Source: HK1 sp965215295
GTDB lineage: Bacteria > Pseudomonadota > Gammaproteobacteria > HK1
Reading direction: 5' to 3'
DNA length: 64,000 nt
Assembly: GCA_965215295.1 (NCBI GenBank)
Contig: OZ244045.1
Span: forward strand, 2,046,001 to 2,110,000
Under the pieces are notes generated by a model. The model searched no databases. It was given only the letters and a program-made list of their open reading frames with translations, and was not told the origin of the DNA. The position numbers and the translations under genes are program-made. Each line of letters begins with the position of its first letter. The first letter of the stretch is position 1. Positions 1 through 8,456 of this stretch are shown here, one piece after another.

Positions 1-2
1 GC

Positions 3-2105
3 CGCATGGAGGTGATCACGGCCGAGGAGGTCGGACACTTCCACCCGCTGGTGCGGACCGACGATCTCCTCGGCGGCACGTGGCTCGACATCGACGGGAT
101 GGCGAGCCCCGTCGACGTGGTGAGCGCCTACGTCAAGGGCGCCCGCGATCGCGGGGTGCGCTGCATCGAGAACGTGAAGGTCACCGGCATCCGTACCGCG
201 AACGGCCGGGTGGCGGGGGTCGAGACGGAGGCCGGCGACATCGCCTGCGAGTTCGTGGTGTGCGCGGCGGGCCTGTGGTCGCGCCATCTCGGCCGCCTTG
301 CCGGGGTGACGATCCCGCTGCACGCCTGCGAGCACTACTACGCCCACACCGAGAAGCTCCCCGACCTGCCGAACGACCTCCCGGTGCTGCGCGACCAGGA
401 CAAGTGCGCCTACTACCGCGAGGACGCCGGCAGCCTGCTGGTCGGGGCCTTCGAGCTGGACGCGCGGCCGATCCGCCTCGAAGCGATCCCGGAGGACTTC
501 TGCTTCGACGAGCTCCCCGGCCACATGGAGGAGCAGCTCATGCCGGTGCTCGCCGACGCGATGGAGCGCGTGCCCCTGCTCCGGGAGGTCGGCTGGCGGA
601 GCTTCTTCTGCGGCCCGGAGAGCTTCACCCACGACGACCAGTTCCACGTGGGCGAGTCCCCCGAGCTCGGGAACTTCTACGTCGCGTGCGGCCTGAACTC
701 GGTCGGCATCGTCACCTCGGGCGGAATCGGCAAGGCGTGCGCGGAGTGGATGGACAAGGGCCACCCGCCGCTCGACCTCACCGGCAACGACCTGCGCCGG
801 GTGTTCTCGTTCCAGGGGACGCAGGCGTACATCGAGGCGCGGGTGTCGGAGACCCTGGGACTGCTCTACGACCGCCACTACCCCTACCGCCAGTACACCA
901 CCGCGCGCGACGTGCGCCACTCGCCGGTGCACGAGCGCCTCGCCGAGCGCGGCGCATGCTTCGGGGAGGCGGCGGGCTGGGAGCGGCCGAACTGGTTCGC
1001 GCCCGAGGGCGTGGAGCCCCGCTACGAGTACTCCTTCGGCCGCCAGAACTGGTTCGAGCACTCCGCCGCCGAGCACCGCGCGGCGCGCGAGGGCGTCGCC
1101 CTGTTCGACCAGTCGAGCTTCTCGAAGTACGTGGTCAAGGGCCGCGACGCCTGCCGCGCGCTCCAGCGCATCTGCTCGAACGAAGTGGACGTGGCTCCGG
1201 GGCGGCTCGTGTACACGTTCTGGCTGAACGAGCGCGGCGGGATCGAGGCCGAGCTCACCGTCACCCGGCTCGCCGAGAACGAGTTCCTGGTGGTGAGCGG
1301 AGCCGGGGCGACGCGGCGCGATCTGGCGTGGCTCGATCGCCATGTCGACGGCGACGCGCACGCGGTCGTGGTCGACGTCACCGCGCAGTGGGCGGTGTTC
1401 GGGGTGATGGGGCCGAAGAGCCGCGATGTCGTCGGCGCCGTCACCGGGTCGGATCTCTCCAACGAAGCGTTCCCGTTCGGCGCCGTACGCGACGTCGAGA
1501 TCGGCTGCGCACTCGGCCGCGCGGCGCGGGTCTCCTACGTGGGCGAGCTCGGCTGGGAGCTGTACGCGCCCGTCGATCAGGCCCGGCACGCGCTCGACCG
1601 GATCGTGTCGGTGGGCGGGGAGCACGGCCTGAAGCTGGCCGGGATGCACGCGCTCGACTCGGGCCGGATCGAGAAGAAGTTCGTCCACTACGGGCACGAC
1701 GTGGCGGACGTCGACACTCCGGCCGAAGCCGGCATGCGATGGGTGTGCCGGATGGACAAGCCGGCGCCGTTCATCGGACACGATGCGGTCGCGCGCCAGC
1801 TCGACTCGAACCGGCCGCTGCCGAAGCGCCTGCTCCAGTTCCTGCTCGCCGACCCCGGGCCGCTGCTCTTCGGACACGAACCGGTACTGCGCGACGGCGC
1901 GGCGGTGGGCTACCTCACCTCCGGCAACTACGGGCACACGCTGGGGGGCGGCGTCGGCCTCGGCTACGCCAGGCACGACGACGGGGTGAGCCGCGAGTGG
2001 GTCGAGAGCGGAACGTGGGAGATCGTCGTCGAGGGGCAACGGGTCCCCGCGAAGGCATCGCTCGGCGCGCTCTACGACCCGGGAGGGAAGCGGGCGCGCG
2101 GATGA
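3..2105 (+). CDS. FAD-dependent dimethylglycine/sarcosine-type dehydrogenase with GcvT domain (5' end outside window)
   Basis: This is the C-terminal ~700 residues of a two-domain enzyme whose start lies left of the window; the frame is open to the edge. The first ~270 residues are the end of a DAO-type FAD oxidoreductase: there is a substrate-domain stretch and a closing FAD segment around ACGLNSVGIVTSGGIGKA. After a linker, residues ~330-700 form a GcvT/aminomethyltransferase-like fold with a YVGELGWELY motif. Such proteins oxidise N-methyl groups of dimethylglycine, sarcosine or related amines and pass the C1 unit to tetrahydrofolate; the exact substrate cannot be read here. A complete paralogue with the same architecture lies at 51301-53721 on the other strand. 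Its stop overlaps the recQ start by 4 bp (ATGA). Confidence 0.85.
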   Translation, partial: RMEVITAEEVGHFHPLVRTDDLLGGTWLDIDGMASPVDVVSAYVKGARDRGVRCIENVKVTGIRTANGRVAGVETEAGDIACEFVVCAAGLWSRHLGRLAGVTIPLHACEHYYAHTEKLPDLPNDLPVLRDQDKCAYYREDAGSLLVGAFELDARPIRLEAIPEDFCFDELPGHMEEQLMPVLADAMERVPLLREVGWRSFFCGPESFTHDDQFHVGESPELGNFYVACGLNSVGIVTSGGIGKACAEWMDKGHPPLDLTGNDLRRVFSFQGTQAYIEARVSETLGLLYDRHYPYRQYTTARDVRHSPVHERLAERGACFGEAAGWERPNWFAPEGVEPRYEYSFGRQNWFEHSAAEHRAAREGVALFDQSSFSKYVVKGRDACRALQRICSNEVDVAPGRLVYTFWLNERGGIEAELTVTRLAENEFLVVSGAGATRRDLAWLDRHVDGDAHAVVVDVTAQWAVFGVMGPKSRDVVGAVTGSDLSNEAFPFGAVRDVEIGCALGRAARVSYVGELGWELYAPVDQARHALDRIVSVGGEHGLKLAGMHALDSGRIEKKFVHYGHDVADVDTPAEAGMRWVCRMDKPAPFIGHDAVARQLDSNRPLPKRLLQFLLADPGPLLFGHEPVLRDGAAVGYLTSGNYGHTLGGGVGLGYARHDDGVSREWVESGTWEIVVEGQRVPAKASLGALYDPGGKRARG

Positions 2106-3979
2106 TCCGGGACTCCCTCAGCCCCGGCACGGCGGTGACGCCGGCATCCGGCGCCATGCCCCGGACGCCGCGCGAGGCGCTCGGCCGCGTCTTCGGATAC
2201 GGCGCGTTCCGAGGCGAGCAGGAGGCGATCGTCGAGCACGTCGCGGGCGGGGGCGACTGCCTGGTGCTCATGCCCACCGGCGGCGGCAAGTCCCTGTGCT
2301 ACCAGATCCCCGCCCTGCTCCGGGACGGCGTCGCGGTGGTCGTCTCGCCCCTCATCGCGCTGATGCAGGACCAGGTGGACGCGCTGCTCCAGGCCGGGGT
2401 GCGCGCCGCATACCTGAACTCGACCCTCGCCTTCGACGAAGTCCGGGCGATCGAGCGCCGCGCCCGCGCAGGGTCGCTCGACCTGCTCTACGTCGCGCCG
2501 GAGCGGCTGATGAGCGAGCGCACCCTCGCGCTGCTCGACGGCCTGCGCATCGCCCTCTTCGCCATCGACGAGGCGCACTGCGTCTCGCAGTGGGGCCACG
2601 ACTTCCGGCCCGAGTACCTCCAGCTCTCGGTGCTGCACGAGCGCTATCCCGGCGTGCCGCGCATCGCGCTCACCGCCACCGCGGACGAGCCCACGCGGCG
2701 CGAGATCGCCGAGCGGCTCGGGCTCCGGGACGCGCGGGTCTTCGTGAGCGGCTTCGACCGCCCGAACATCCGCTACGCCATCGTGCCGAAACGCAGCGCG
2801 CGCGAGCAGCTCGCGCGCTTCCTCGACGCCGAGCACCGCGGCCATGCGGGCATCGTCTACTGCCTCTCGCGCCGCAAGGTCGAGGAGACGGCGCGGTGGC
2901 TGCGGGAGAGGGGCTACCACGCGCTCCCCTACCACGCGGGCATGAACGCGGAGGAGCGCCGGCGCCACCAGGTCGCGTTCGTGCGCGAGGACGCGGTGAT
3001 CGTCGTCGCCACCATCGCGTTCGGCATGGGGATCGACAAGCCGGACGTGCGCTTCGTCGCCCATCTCGACCTCCCGAAGAGCATCGAGTCGTACTACCAG
3101 GAGACGGGCCGCGCCGGGCGCGACGGGCTGCCGGCCGATGCCTGGATGGCGTACGGGCTCGCCGACGTCATCACGCTGCGCCAGATGGTCGAGGGCTCGG
3201 ACGCGGACGAGCAGCGCAAGCGGCTCGAGGTGCGCAAGCTCGACGCGATACTCGGTTTCTGCGAGCTGACCACGTGCCGGCGCCGGACGCTGCTCGCGTA
3301 CTTCGGCGAGGAGGGCGCCGGGCCGTGCGGCAACTGCGACAACTGCATCGCCCCGCCGCAGGCGTGGGACGCGACCGAGGCCGCCCGCAAGGCGCTCTCG
3401 TGCGTGTACCGCACCGGGCAGCGCTTCGGCGCGGGCTACGTCATCGACATCCTGCTCGGCAAGGACAATGCGCGGATACGCGGCTTCGGCCACCACCGGC
3501 TCTCGACCTTCGGCATCGGCGCGGACCTCGACGCACCGACGTGGCGCTCGGTGTTCCGCCAGCTCGTGGCGCGTGGGCTGATGAGCGTCGACGTCGAGGG
3601 CTTCGGATCGCTCAAGCTCACCGAGGCGAGCCGCGCGGTGCTGCGCGGCATGTGCGAGGTGCAGCTCAGGCGCGACGCGACGGTGGCGGCGAAGAAGCGG
3701 CGGCGGCGCGAGCCCGCCGAAGGCACGGAACGGCGCGTCCATGCCGCGCTCGGCCCCCGGCACCAGGCGCTGTTCGACGCGCTGCGCGCGCACCGCCGGG
3801 AGCTCGCCAAAGCGCAGAGCGTGCCCCCCTACGTCATCTTCCACGACGCGACGCTGGAAGCGATGGCCGAGCAGCAGCCGCTCACCCGCGAAGAGTTCGC
3901 GGCGCTACCCGGGGTCGGGGAGAAGAAGCTCGAACGCTACGCGGCGACGTTCATCGAGGTGATCGAAGGACACGCCTGA
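2102..3979 (+). CDS. recQ: ATP-dependent DNA helicase RecQ
   Basis: This 625-residue protein has the full RecQ layout. The helicase core has Walker A TGGGKSLCYQ, the DEAH box in DEAHCVSQWGHDFRPEY and motif V/VI around IAFGMGIDKPDVR and ETGRAGRDG. The RQC zinc-binding cysteines appear as CELTTCRRR and CGNCDNC, followed by the winged helix. A C-terminal HRDC domain ends the protein (RHQALFDALRAHRRELA to LPGVGEKKLERY). RecQ unwinds DNA 3'-5' in recombinational repair and replication-fork processing. The start used overlaps the upstream stop (ATGA); a second in-frame ATG at 2156 is also plausible, because the first 18 residues are not helicase-like. Translational coupling to an amine dehydrogenase has no obvious functional meaning. 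Confidence 0.95.
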   Translation: MIRDSLSPGTAVTPASGAMPRTPREALGRVFGYGAFRGEQEAIVEHVAGGGDCLVLMPTGGGKSLCYQIPALLRDGVAVVVSPLIALMQDQVDALLQAGVRAAYLNSTLAFDEVRAIERRARAGSLDLLYVAPERLMSERTLALLDGLRIALFAIDEAHCVSQWGHDFRPEYLQLSVLHERYPGVPRIALTATADEPTRREIAERLGLRDARVFVSGFDRPNIRYAIVPKRSAREQLARFLDAEHRGHAGIVYCLSRRKVEETARWLRERGYHALPYHAGMNAEERRRHQVAFVREDAVIVVATIAFGMGIDKPDVRFVAHLDLPKSIESYYQETGRAGRDGLPADAWMAYGLADVITLRQMVEGSDADEQRKRLEVRKLDAILGFCELTTCRRRTLLAYFGEEGAGPCGNCDNCIAPPQAWDATEAARKALSCVYRTGQRFGAGYVIDILLGKDNARIRGFGHHRLSTFGIGADLDAPTWRSVFRQLVARGLMSVDVEGFGSLKLTEASRAVLRGMCEVQLRRDATVAAKKRRRREPAEGTERRVHAALGPRHQALFDALRAHRRELAKAQSVPPYVIFHDATLEAMAEQQPLTREEFAALPGVGEKKLERYAATFIEVIEGHA

Positions 3980-3989
3980 GCGCGGCAGT

Positions 3990-4112
3990 CACGAGCTTCG
4001 GCAGGAGCCGGAACACGCTGCGGGCGCGGAAGTCGTCGCAGGAGGGCATCTCCACCGCGCGTTCCGAGGCGCGCTGGCGCGTCACGTCGTAGAAGTGACG
4101 CAGCCATTCGTC
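3990..4112 (-). pseudogene. possible fragment of a molybdopterin oxidoreductase C-terminus
   Basis: On the minus strand about 40 codons read DEWLRHFYDVTRQRASERAVE followed by PSCDDFRARSVFRL. This resembles the late region of BisC/TorA-type molybdopterin oxidoreductases, where a segment of the kind RAAERGVELPxFDxFW is common. Nothing upstream or downstream in the frame continues the family. The piece sits directly behind recQ in a 257-bp gap with no other gene. The match is by eye only and could be chance; if real, it is a relic of a lost gene. Confidence 0.3.
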
Positions 4113-4236
4113 GACGTCCGACCCTCGGTGAACTCGGACTCGACAATGGTCCCGGACTCGGGAAGCCGTGGGCTTGCCGGTCGCACCCCGGTGTGTGTCA
4201 ATTGCGGGCGCAGCCGCCCACGTCGATGGAACGGCA

Positions 4237-4578
4237 ATGACGACACACATGCCCGAAGTCACCGGCTATCACGCCCACATCTACTACGACGAGGCGAGCC
4301 GCGCCGACGCCGCGGCGGTGCGCGAAGCGCTCGACGCCCACTTCACCGTGAAGCTCGGCCGCTGGCGCGACGAGCCGGTCGGACCGCACCCCGAGCCGAT
4401 GTACCAGGTCGCGTTCGCTCCGGACCAGTTCGACGGCGTCGTGCGATGGCTGATGCTCAACCGTCGAGAGCTTGCGGTGCTGGTGCATCCGGAGACGGGA
4501 CACGACCTCGAAGACCACCGCGACCGGGCGCTCTGGATGGGCCGGGTGCTGGATCTGAATCTCGACATGCTCCGGTAG
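4237..4578 (+). CDS. DOPA 4,5-dioxygenase family protein
   Basis: This 113-residue protein has the sequence style of the small DOPA/aromatic 4,5-dioxygenase family (Pfam DOPA_dioxygen). It opens with the YHAHIYYD strand carrying the first histidine, has HPEPMYQVAF in the middle, and ends with LVHPETG followed by a conserved DHRDRALWMG. The histidines are the expected iron ligands. Members cleave catechol-type rings, though bacterial ones are rarely characterised. The start at 4237 places the conserved first strand about ten residues in; an earlier in-frame ATG at 4168 would only add an unconserved leader. The gene stands alone between recQ and the Fe-S/ligase operon. Confidence 0.8.
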   Translation: MTTHMPEVTGYHAHIYYDEASRADAAAVREALDAHFTVKLGRWRDEPVGPHPEPMYQVAFAPDQFDGVVRWLMLNRRELAVLVHPETGHDLEDHRDRALWMGRVLDLNLDMLR

Positions 4579-4975
4579 GCCCCTGAAGGCCGATCAGCCG
4601 CCGCAAGGGCGGTTGACGGCCGGAACACGGGAGGCATTCCGCACCCCGGCCGCCCCGCCGAGACCCGCCGACCCGCCGCCGAACATCCGCCTCGATCGTC
4701 GATGAATGTGCGCGTCTTCGCACACACCTGCGGAAAGATGCCCGCGAACTCCGAGACATGTCGCCCCTGCCCCCACCGAAGCGCTGTCCGATGAGCCGCC
4801 GGGCGGACATCGCAGCCGTCATCGGATCCGTACCCGGGGCCACCGGCGGGCGGGTCGGCGGCGGGCGGGTCAGCGGTCCCGGCCGGCTCGCCTTCCGGTC
4901 ATCTTCCTGCCGCCGGACCGACTTGCTACCTTGTCCCGGTCTGGTACCGGATTGCTCCGGAGGCGGTTCGAGACG
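4579..4975. other. intergenic region, no gene seen
   Basis: No coding frame with recognisable content was found in these 397 bases. A GC-rich hairpin-like stretch lies just after the dioxygenase stop (about 4597-4615, cagccgcc/gggcggttg with G-T pairs) and could end that transcript. A short imperfect repeat of gggcgggtc occurs near 4852-4877. Promoters for the next operon presumably lie near 4915-4970, but no convincing -35/-10 pair is visible. Confidence 0.5.
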
Positions 4976-5899
4976 ATGACCACCCACCGCGACGGCGCGT
5001 CGCCGGCGGACGCGAAGCAGGCCATCCTGGACTACTGCCTGCGCAAGGGCGCGCTCGCGGCCGGCGTCGCCGACCTGGAGGCGATCGAGCGGATCGCGCC
5101 CGCAGGGCATCGGCCGAGCGACCTCATGCCCCGGGTCCGCTCCGTCATCTCGCTCGGGGTCGGCGGCCAGACGCAGGGCGCGTGGACGGTGCCGGCCAAG
5201 GCCATGGCCTACTTCGGCAGCACCGAGACCCGCGCCTACACCATCGCCTACGGCGGCGCGTTCTTCATCGAGAGCCGGTTCGGCGCCCGGTCGATCTACT
5301 GCCCGCCCGACCTCGACAACGAGTCCGGGCCGCGGGTGCCGCTCCAGAGCCTGAAGCTGCACGCGGAGCTCGCCGGCCTCGGCGCCCGCTCGCTGGCCGG
5401 CGACATCCTGCTGCATCCCGAGTTCGGCTACATGTACTTCGCCTCGATCTTCACCGAGCTCGAGCTTCCGCCCGATGCGCCGTTGGCGGAGAACCCCTGT
5501 CCGCACGTGTCCTGCGTCGCGTTGTTCCGCAAGACCGGCCAGACCCCGTGCATGAAGTTCTGCCCGGTACAGTGCCTCTCCGGCGACATCGACGAGCACG
5601 GCCGACAGGTCGAGATGCACTACGACATGGCCGCCTGCGCCGAGATGTCGGAGCAGTACGAGGCGCTGCCCCGCATGCTCGATCAGGCCATCGCGGCCGA
5701 GGACGCCGCGCAGCGCGAGGCGATCCTCACCGATCTCGACAACTCCATGGCCTGGTACAAGATGAGCGTCGGCAGCGGCGGGCTCCTGGCCCAGTGCTTC
5801 GAGTGCATGCGGGTGTGCCCGATCGCCATCGGCGCACCCTTGGCCGATCCGATCCGCCGCGCCGGCCTGATGCGGGGGAAGGCGCCGGAAGGTTCATGA
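4976..5899 (+). CDS. iron-sulfur protein related to epoxyqueuosine reductase/reductive dehalogenase Fe-S domains
   Basis: This 307-residue protein has a C-terminal cysteine array typical of a double 4Fe-4S cluster: CPHVSC, then CMKFCPVQC, a lone cysteine in MAACAEMSEQ, and finally CFECMRVCPIAIG. The N-terminal half resembles the cobalamin-binding-fold region of QueG and reductive dehalogenase-like proteins. It is probably a cytoplasmic electron carrier or redox enzyme; no Tat signal is visible. The ATG at 4976 was chosen because upstream codons are unconserved. Its stop overlaps the start of the acyl-CoA ligase (ATGA at 5896), so the two are translationally coupled and probably act in one pathway, perhaps reductive activation or degradation of a CoA-linked acid. 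The function is otherwise unknown. Confidence 0.75.
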   Translation: MTTHRDGASPADAKQAILDYCLRKGALAAGVADLEAIERIAPAGHRPSDLMPRVRSVISLGVGGQTQGAWTVPAKAMAYFGSTETRAYTIAYGGAFFIESRFGARSIYCPPDLDNESGPRVPLQSLKLHAELAGLGARSLAGDILLHPEFGYMYFASIFTELELPPDAPLAENPCPHVSCVALFRKTGQTPCMKFCPVQCLSGDIDEHGRQVEMHYDMAACAEMSEQYEALPRMLDQAIAAEDAAQREAILTDLDNSMAWYKMSVGSGGLLAQCFECMRVCPIAIGAPLADPIRRAGLMRGKAPEGS

Positions 5900-7872
5900 G
5901 CCGGGGCCTTTCCAGATCCCAGATCGGCGTCACCGAGGCCATGGTCGAGAGCTTCGGCGAGACCATCTTCGGACTGAGCCACAACCTCCAGCGGCGCCGG
6001 GGCGACCCCGTGCGGATGAAGGACTTCGCCGCGGTCGAGCGCCAGCGCGCGGACCTGGGCCTGTCCGACGCCGAGATCTCCGAACGCGTCGGGCTCTCCC
6101 GCGATCAGGTGACCTTCATCCGCAACCTGGTCGAACGCCGCAAGATCCGCCGCAACCACTACCAGCGGCTCCTCGAGCTGGGCGGCGGGCGGCGTTTTCG
6201 AGCAGAGCGGTTCACTCCCCACGAGGCGCGTGGAGGCTACAGCGAGGCTGCCATGAACCTGCGCGATGCGATGCGTTTCGACGGCGACCGCGCCGCCCTG
6301 TACCTGGAGCGCGGCTGGTGGTCGCCGGCCGACACCCTGTCACGGTGGCTCGTCCGGGCCGCGTCGGAGACGCCGGACGCCACCGCGATCACCGGCGACG
6401 GACAGAGCCTGTCCTACCGCGAGCTGGCGGGACGGGTGGCGGCGCTCGCCGGCGGGCTGAAGACGCTCGGCCTCGGTTCGGGCGACGTGGTTGCGGTGCA
6501 GTTGCCCAACCGGGCGGAATACCTCGTGAGCTACCTGGCGATCTGCGCAATCGGCGGGGTGATGACGACCCTCTACGTGCCCTACCGCGCGGCCGAGATG
6601 GAGACGCTGCTGGCCCACTCCGGGGCGCGCGCCTTCATCGGCCTGCACGACATGGGGGACTTCAAGCCCGCGCAGACCGCACTCGATCTGCGCCGCCGCG
6701 TTCCCTCGCTGGAGCATGTCATCGTGCTCGGCGAGCCGCTCGCAGGGGCTTGCTCCTTCACCGACCTCACCACCGCCGCACCTCATGACCTGTCCGACGG
6801 TCCGGTCGCCGCCGACCCGTTCCTGCTGCTCTACACCTCGGGCACCTCGGCCCGGCCCAAGGGGGTGCCGCTCGCCTACCAAGGCATTCTCGGAAACGCC
6901 CGGCTCGGGGTGCCGGAGCACGGGATCGAGGCCAGCGACCGGATCCTCTCCGCGGCACCGTTCGGACACCTCTACGCGCTCTACAGCGTGCACCTGGCGC
7001 TGGCGGCCGGCGCATCGACGGTGCTCCTCCCCGCCTTCACGCCGCCGGACCTCGCCCGAACCCTTGCCGCCGAGGCGGTCACCGTGCTGTTCGCCGCACC
7101 CGCCCATATCGCCGCCTGTCTCGGGACCGGGCTGCCGAACGCGGATGCGCTGTCCGCGTTGCGGCTCGCGGTGCTCTCCGGTAGCGCGGTCGCACCGTCC
7201 ATCGCGGAGGGACTTCAGGAGCGGATGCCCGCCGGGCACGTCACCCAGCTCTGGGGCATGACCGAGACCCAGGCCGGCCTCTATACCCGTCCGGGAGATC
7301 CGATCGAGACGGTGGCCGGCTCGGCCGGGCGGCCCGGCCCCGGGACCGAGGTCCGGGTGGTCGGTGCGGACGACGCGGTGCTGCCGGCCGGCGCGGAAGG
7401 AGAGCTGCACGTCCGCGGCCCGTTGCTCTTCCCCGGGTACTTCGACCATCCGGAGGCCGACCGCGGCGCGTTCTCCGGCGACGGCTGGTTCCGCACCGGC
7501 GATCTCGCCGTGGTCGGCGCCGGCGGGAACGTCGCGATCACGGGACGGTGCAAGGACGTCATCAACCGCGGCGGGATCAAGTACAACCCCCGTGACATCG
7601 AGGACCTGCTCGCCGCGCATCCGCAGGTCGACATGGCGGCGATCGTGCCGGTCCCGGACCCGGTGCTGGGCGAGCGTGCCTGCTGCTGCATCACCGTCGC
7701 CGGCGCCGGCGCGCCGACCCTGGAGGCCATCTGCACGTACCTGGAAGAGAACGGCGTCGCGAAGGTTCGATGGCCGGAGCGGCTGGAGGTCCTCGATGCG
7801 ATGCCGTTGACCGCGACCCGCAAGATCATCAAGGGCAGGCTGCTCGAGCGCTTGTCGCGCGCGGCGTCCTGA
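5896..7872 (+). CDS. acyl-CoA ligase (AMP-forming) with N-terminal helix-turn-helix-like extension
   Basis: This is a 658-residue protein. Residues ~120-658 form a normal ANL adenylating enzyme: the P-loop LLYTSGTSARPKGVPL, the WGMTETQAG motif, GWFRTGDLA, and the hinge KDVINRGGIKYNPRDIE. The catalytic lysine is expected in TATRKIIKGRLLE at the C-terminus. Residues 1-119 are extra. They hold a predicted HTH (LSDAEISERVGLSRDQVTFI) followed by a very basic segment (ERRKIRRNHYQRLLELGGGRR). The whole frame is open from an ATGA overlap with the Fe-S gene, so the extension is probably translated; an internal ATG at 6253 could instead start a stand-alone ligase. The ligase activates a carboxylic acid to its CoA thioester; the substrate is unknown. 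The 3' end is duplicated at 12445-12480. Confidence 0.85.
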   Translation: MSRGLSRSQIGVTEAMVESFGETIFGLSHNLQRRRGDPVRMKDFAAVERQRADLGLSDAEISERVGLSRDQVTFIRNLVERRKIRRNHYQRLLELGGGRRFRAERFTPHEARGGYSEAAMNLRDAMRFDGDRAALYLERGWWSPADTLSRWLVRAASETPDATAITGDGQSLSYRELAGRVAALAGGLKTLGLGSGDVVAVQLPNRAEYLVSYLAICAIGGVMTTLYVPYRAAEMETLLAHSGARAFIGLHDMGDFKPAQTALDLRRRVPSLEHVIVLGEPLAGACSFTDLTTAAPHDLSDGPVAADPFLLLYTSGTSARPKGVPLAYQGILGNARLGVPEHGIEASDRILSAAPFGHLYALYSVHLALAAGASTVLLPAFTPPDLARTLAAEAVTVLFAAPAHIAACLGTGLPNADALSALRLAVLSGSAVAPSIAEGLQERMPAGHVTQLWGMTETQAGLYTRPGDPIETVAGSAGRPGPGTEVRVVGADDAVLPAGAEGELHVRGPLLFPGYFDHPEADRGAFSGDGWFRTGDLAVVGAGGNVAITGRCKDVINRGGIKYNPRDIEDLLAAHPQVDMAAIVPVPDPVLGERACCCITVAGAGAPTLEAICTYLEENGVAKVRWPERLEVLDAMPLTATRKIIKGRLLERLSRAAS

Positions 7873-7967
7873 GCCGATTCCGGGCACCGCCGCGGAAGTC
7901 CTCGGGGGAAGCGCCCGCCGCCCGCCGGATCAGCGCTCCGGGAAGACCTCGCGCAGCGTTCTCACCG
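7831..7967. repeat. 137-bp direct repeat, copy A
   Basis: This block covers the last 13 codons of the acyl-CoA ligase, a short spacer, and a reverse-strand copy of the last codons of the metallo-beta-lactamase-fold hydrolase (TLREVFPER and stop). It matches 12445-12580 with about six substitutions and one deleted base, by manual alignment. Copy A ends exactly where the IS66-like end GTAAGCGG begins. Confidence 0.9.
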
Positions 7968-8290
7968 TAAGCGGACAAAGTAGGCCGTTGTTCTGATAGG
8001 GAGTCTCGTCTGGTTCACTCGCCGCTTCCCCCGACACGGAGGCGAGCGGAATCATGAGGCGGACAGGTGGTACGAGACATCGTGTGCGGCGCACCGCCGC
8101 GCAGTGGCGCAAGCTGGTCGAGCAGTTCGAGCGCTCGGGTCAGACCCGGGGCAGATTCTGCGCGGCGCACGGATTGGCGCTGAGCACGTTCGACCTGTGG
8201 CGGCGCAAGCTGCCTGCGGCGCCGGTCGCCGAAGCACGCCCCGAGCCGCTGAACCGCGCCGGGAATTCCGGAGACTGTTTCGTGTGAGTC
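7967..8290 (+). mobile_element. IS66-family remnant (left end and start of tnpA)
   Basis: The sequence starts with GTAAGCGG, the form expected for an IS66-family terminal repeat, and about 85 bp later carries the start of a tnpA-like gene. No tnpB, tnpC or right end follows; the next gene is a sulfatase. The element is therefore a truncated relic of about 320 bp. No 8-bp target duplication can be tested because the right end is missing. Confidence 0.65.
8054..8287 (+). CDS. truncated IS66 accessory protein TnpA
   Basis: This 77-residue reading frame has the typical TnpA N-terminus: RTAAQWRKLVEQFERSGQTR, followed by FCAAHGLALSTFDLWRRKL, a small DNA-binding HTH. Complete IS66 TnpA proteins are longer and continue with a region after the WRR motif that is absent here; the frame runs into about 20 unrelated residues and stops. 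A Shine-Dalgarno-like ggag lies about 15 bases ahead of the ATG. It is unlikely to support transposition because the TnpB and TnpC genes are missing. Confidence 0.7.
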   Translation: MRRTGGTRHRVRRTAAQWRKLVEQFERSGQTRGRFCAAHGLALSTFDLWRRKLPAAPVAEARPEPLNRAGNSGDCFV

Positions 8291-8456
8291 AAGCGGCCAG
8301 CGCCGTGTGTTCGGTTTGGCGATAGCACGCCGCCTGATAGTGGACTCCGACCGACGCCTGAGCGCGGCACGGGCCCGCAACGGGCGCGTCCGGGTCTCCG
8401 TGCCCGCGGGGCGCGGAGGCGGGCGTGGGAAGGGTCCCGCCGGGAACCGGCCGGGA

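Noticed and set aside
80..2101. Long Arg/Pro-rich plus-strand frame ahead of recQ, in the recQ frame
   Set aside because: It is an out-of-frame reading of the FAD/GcvT gene; only the part from 2102 is real (RecQ).
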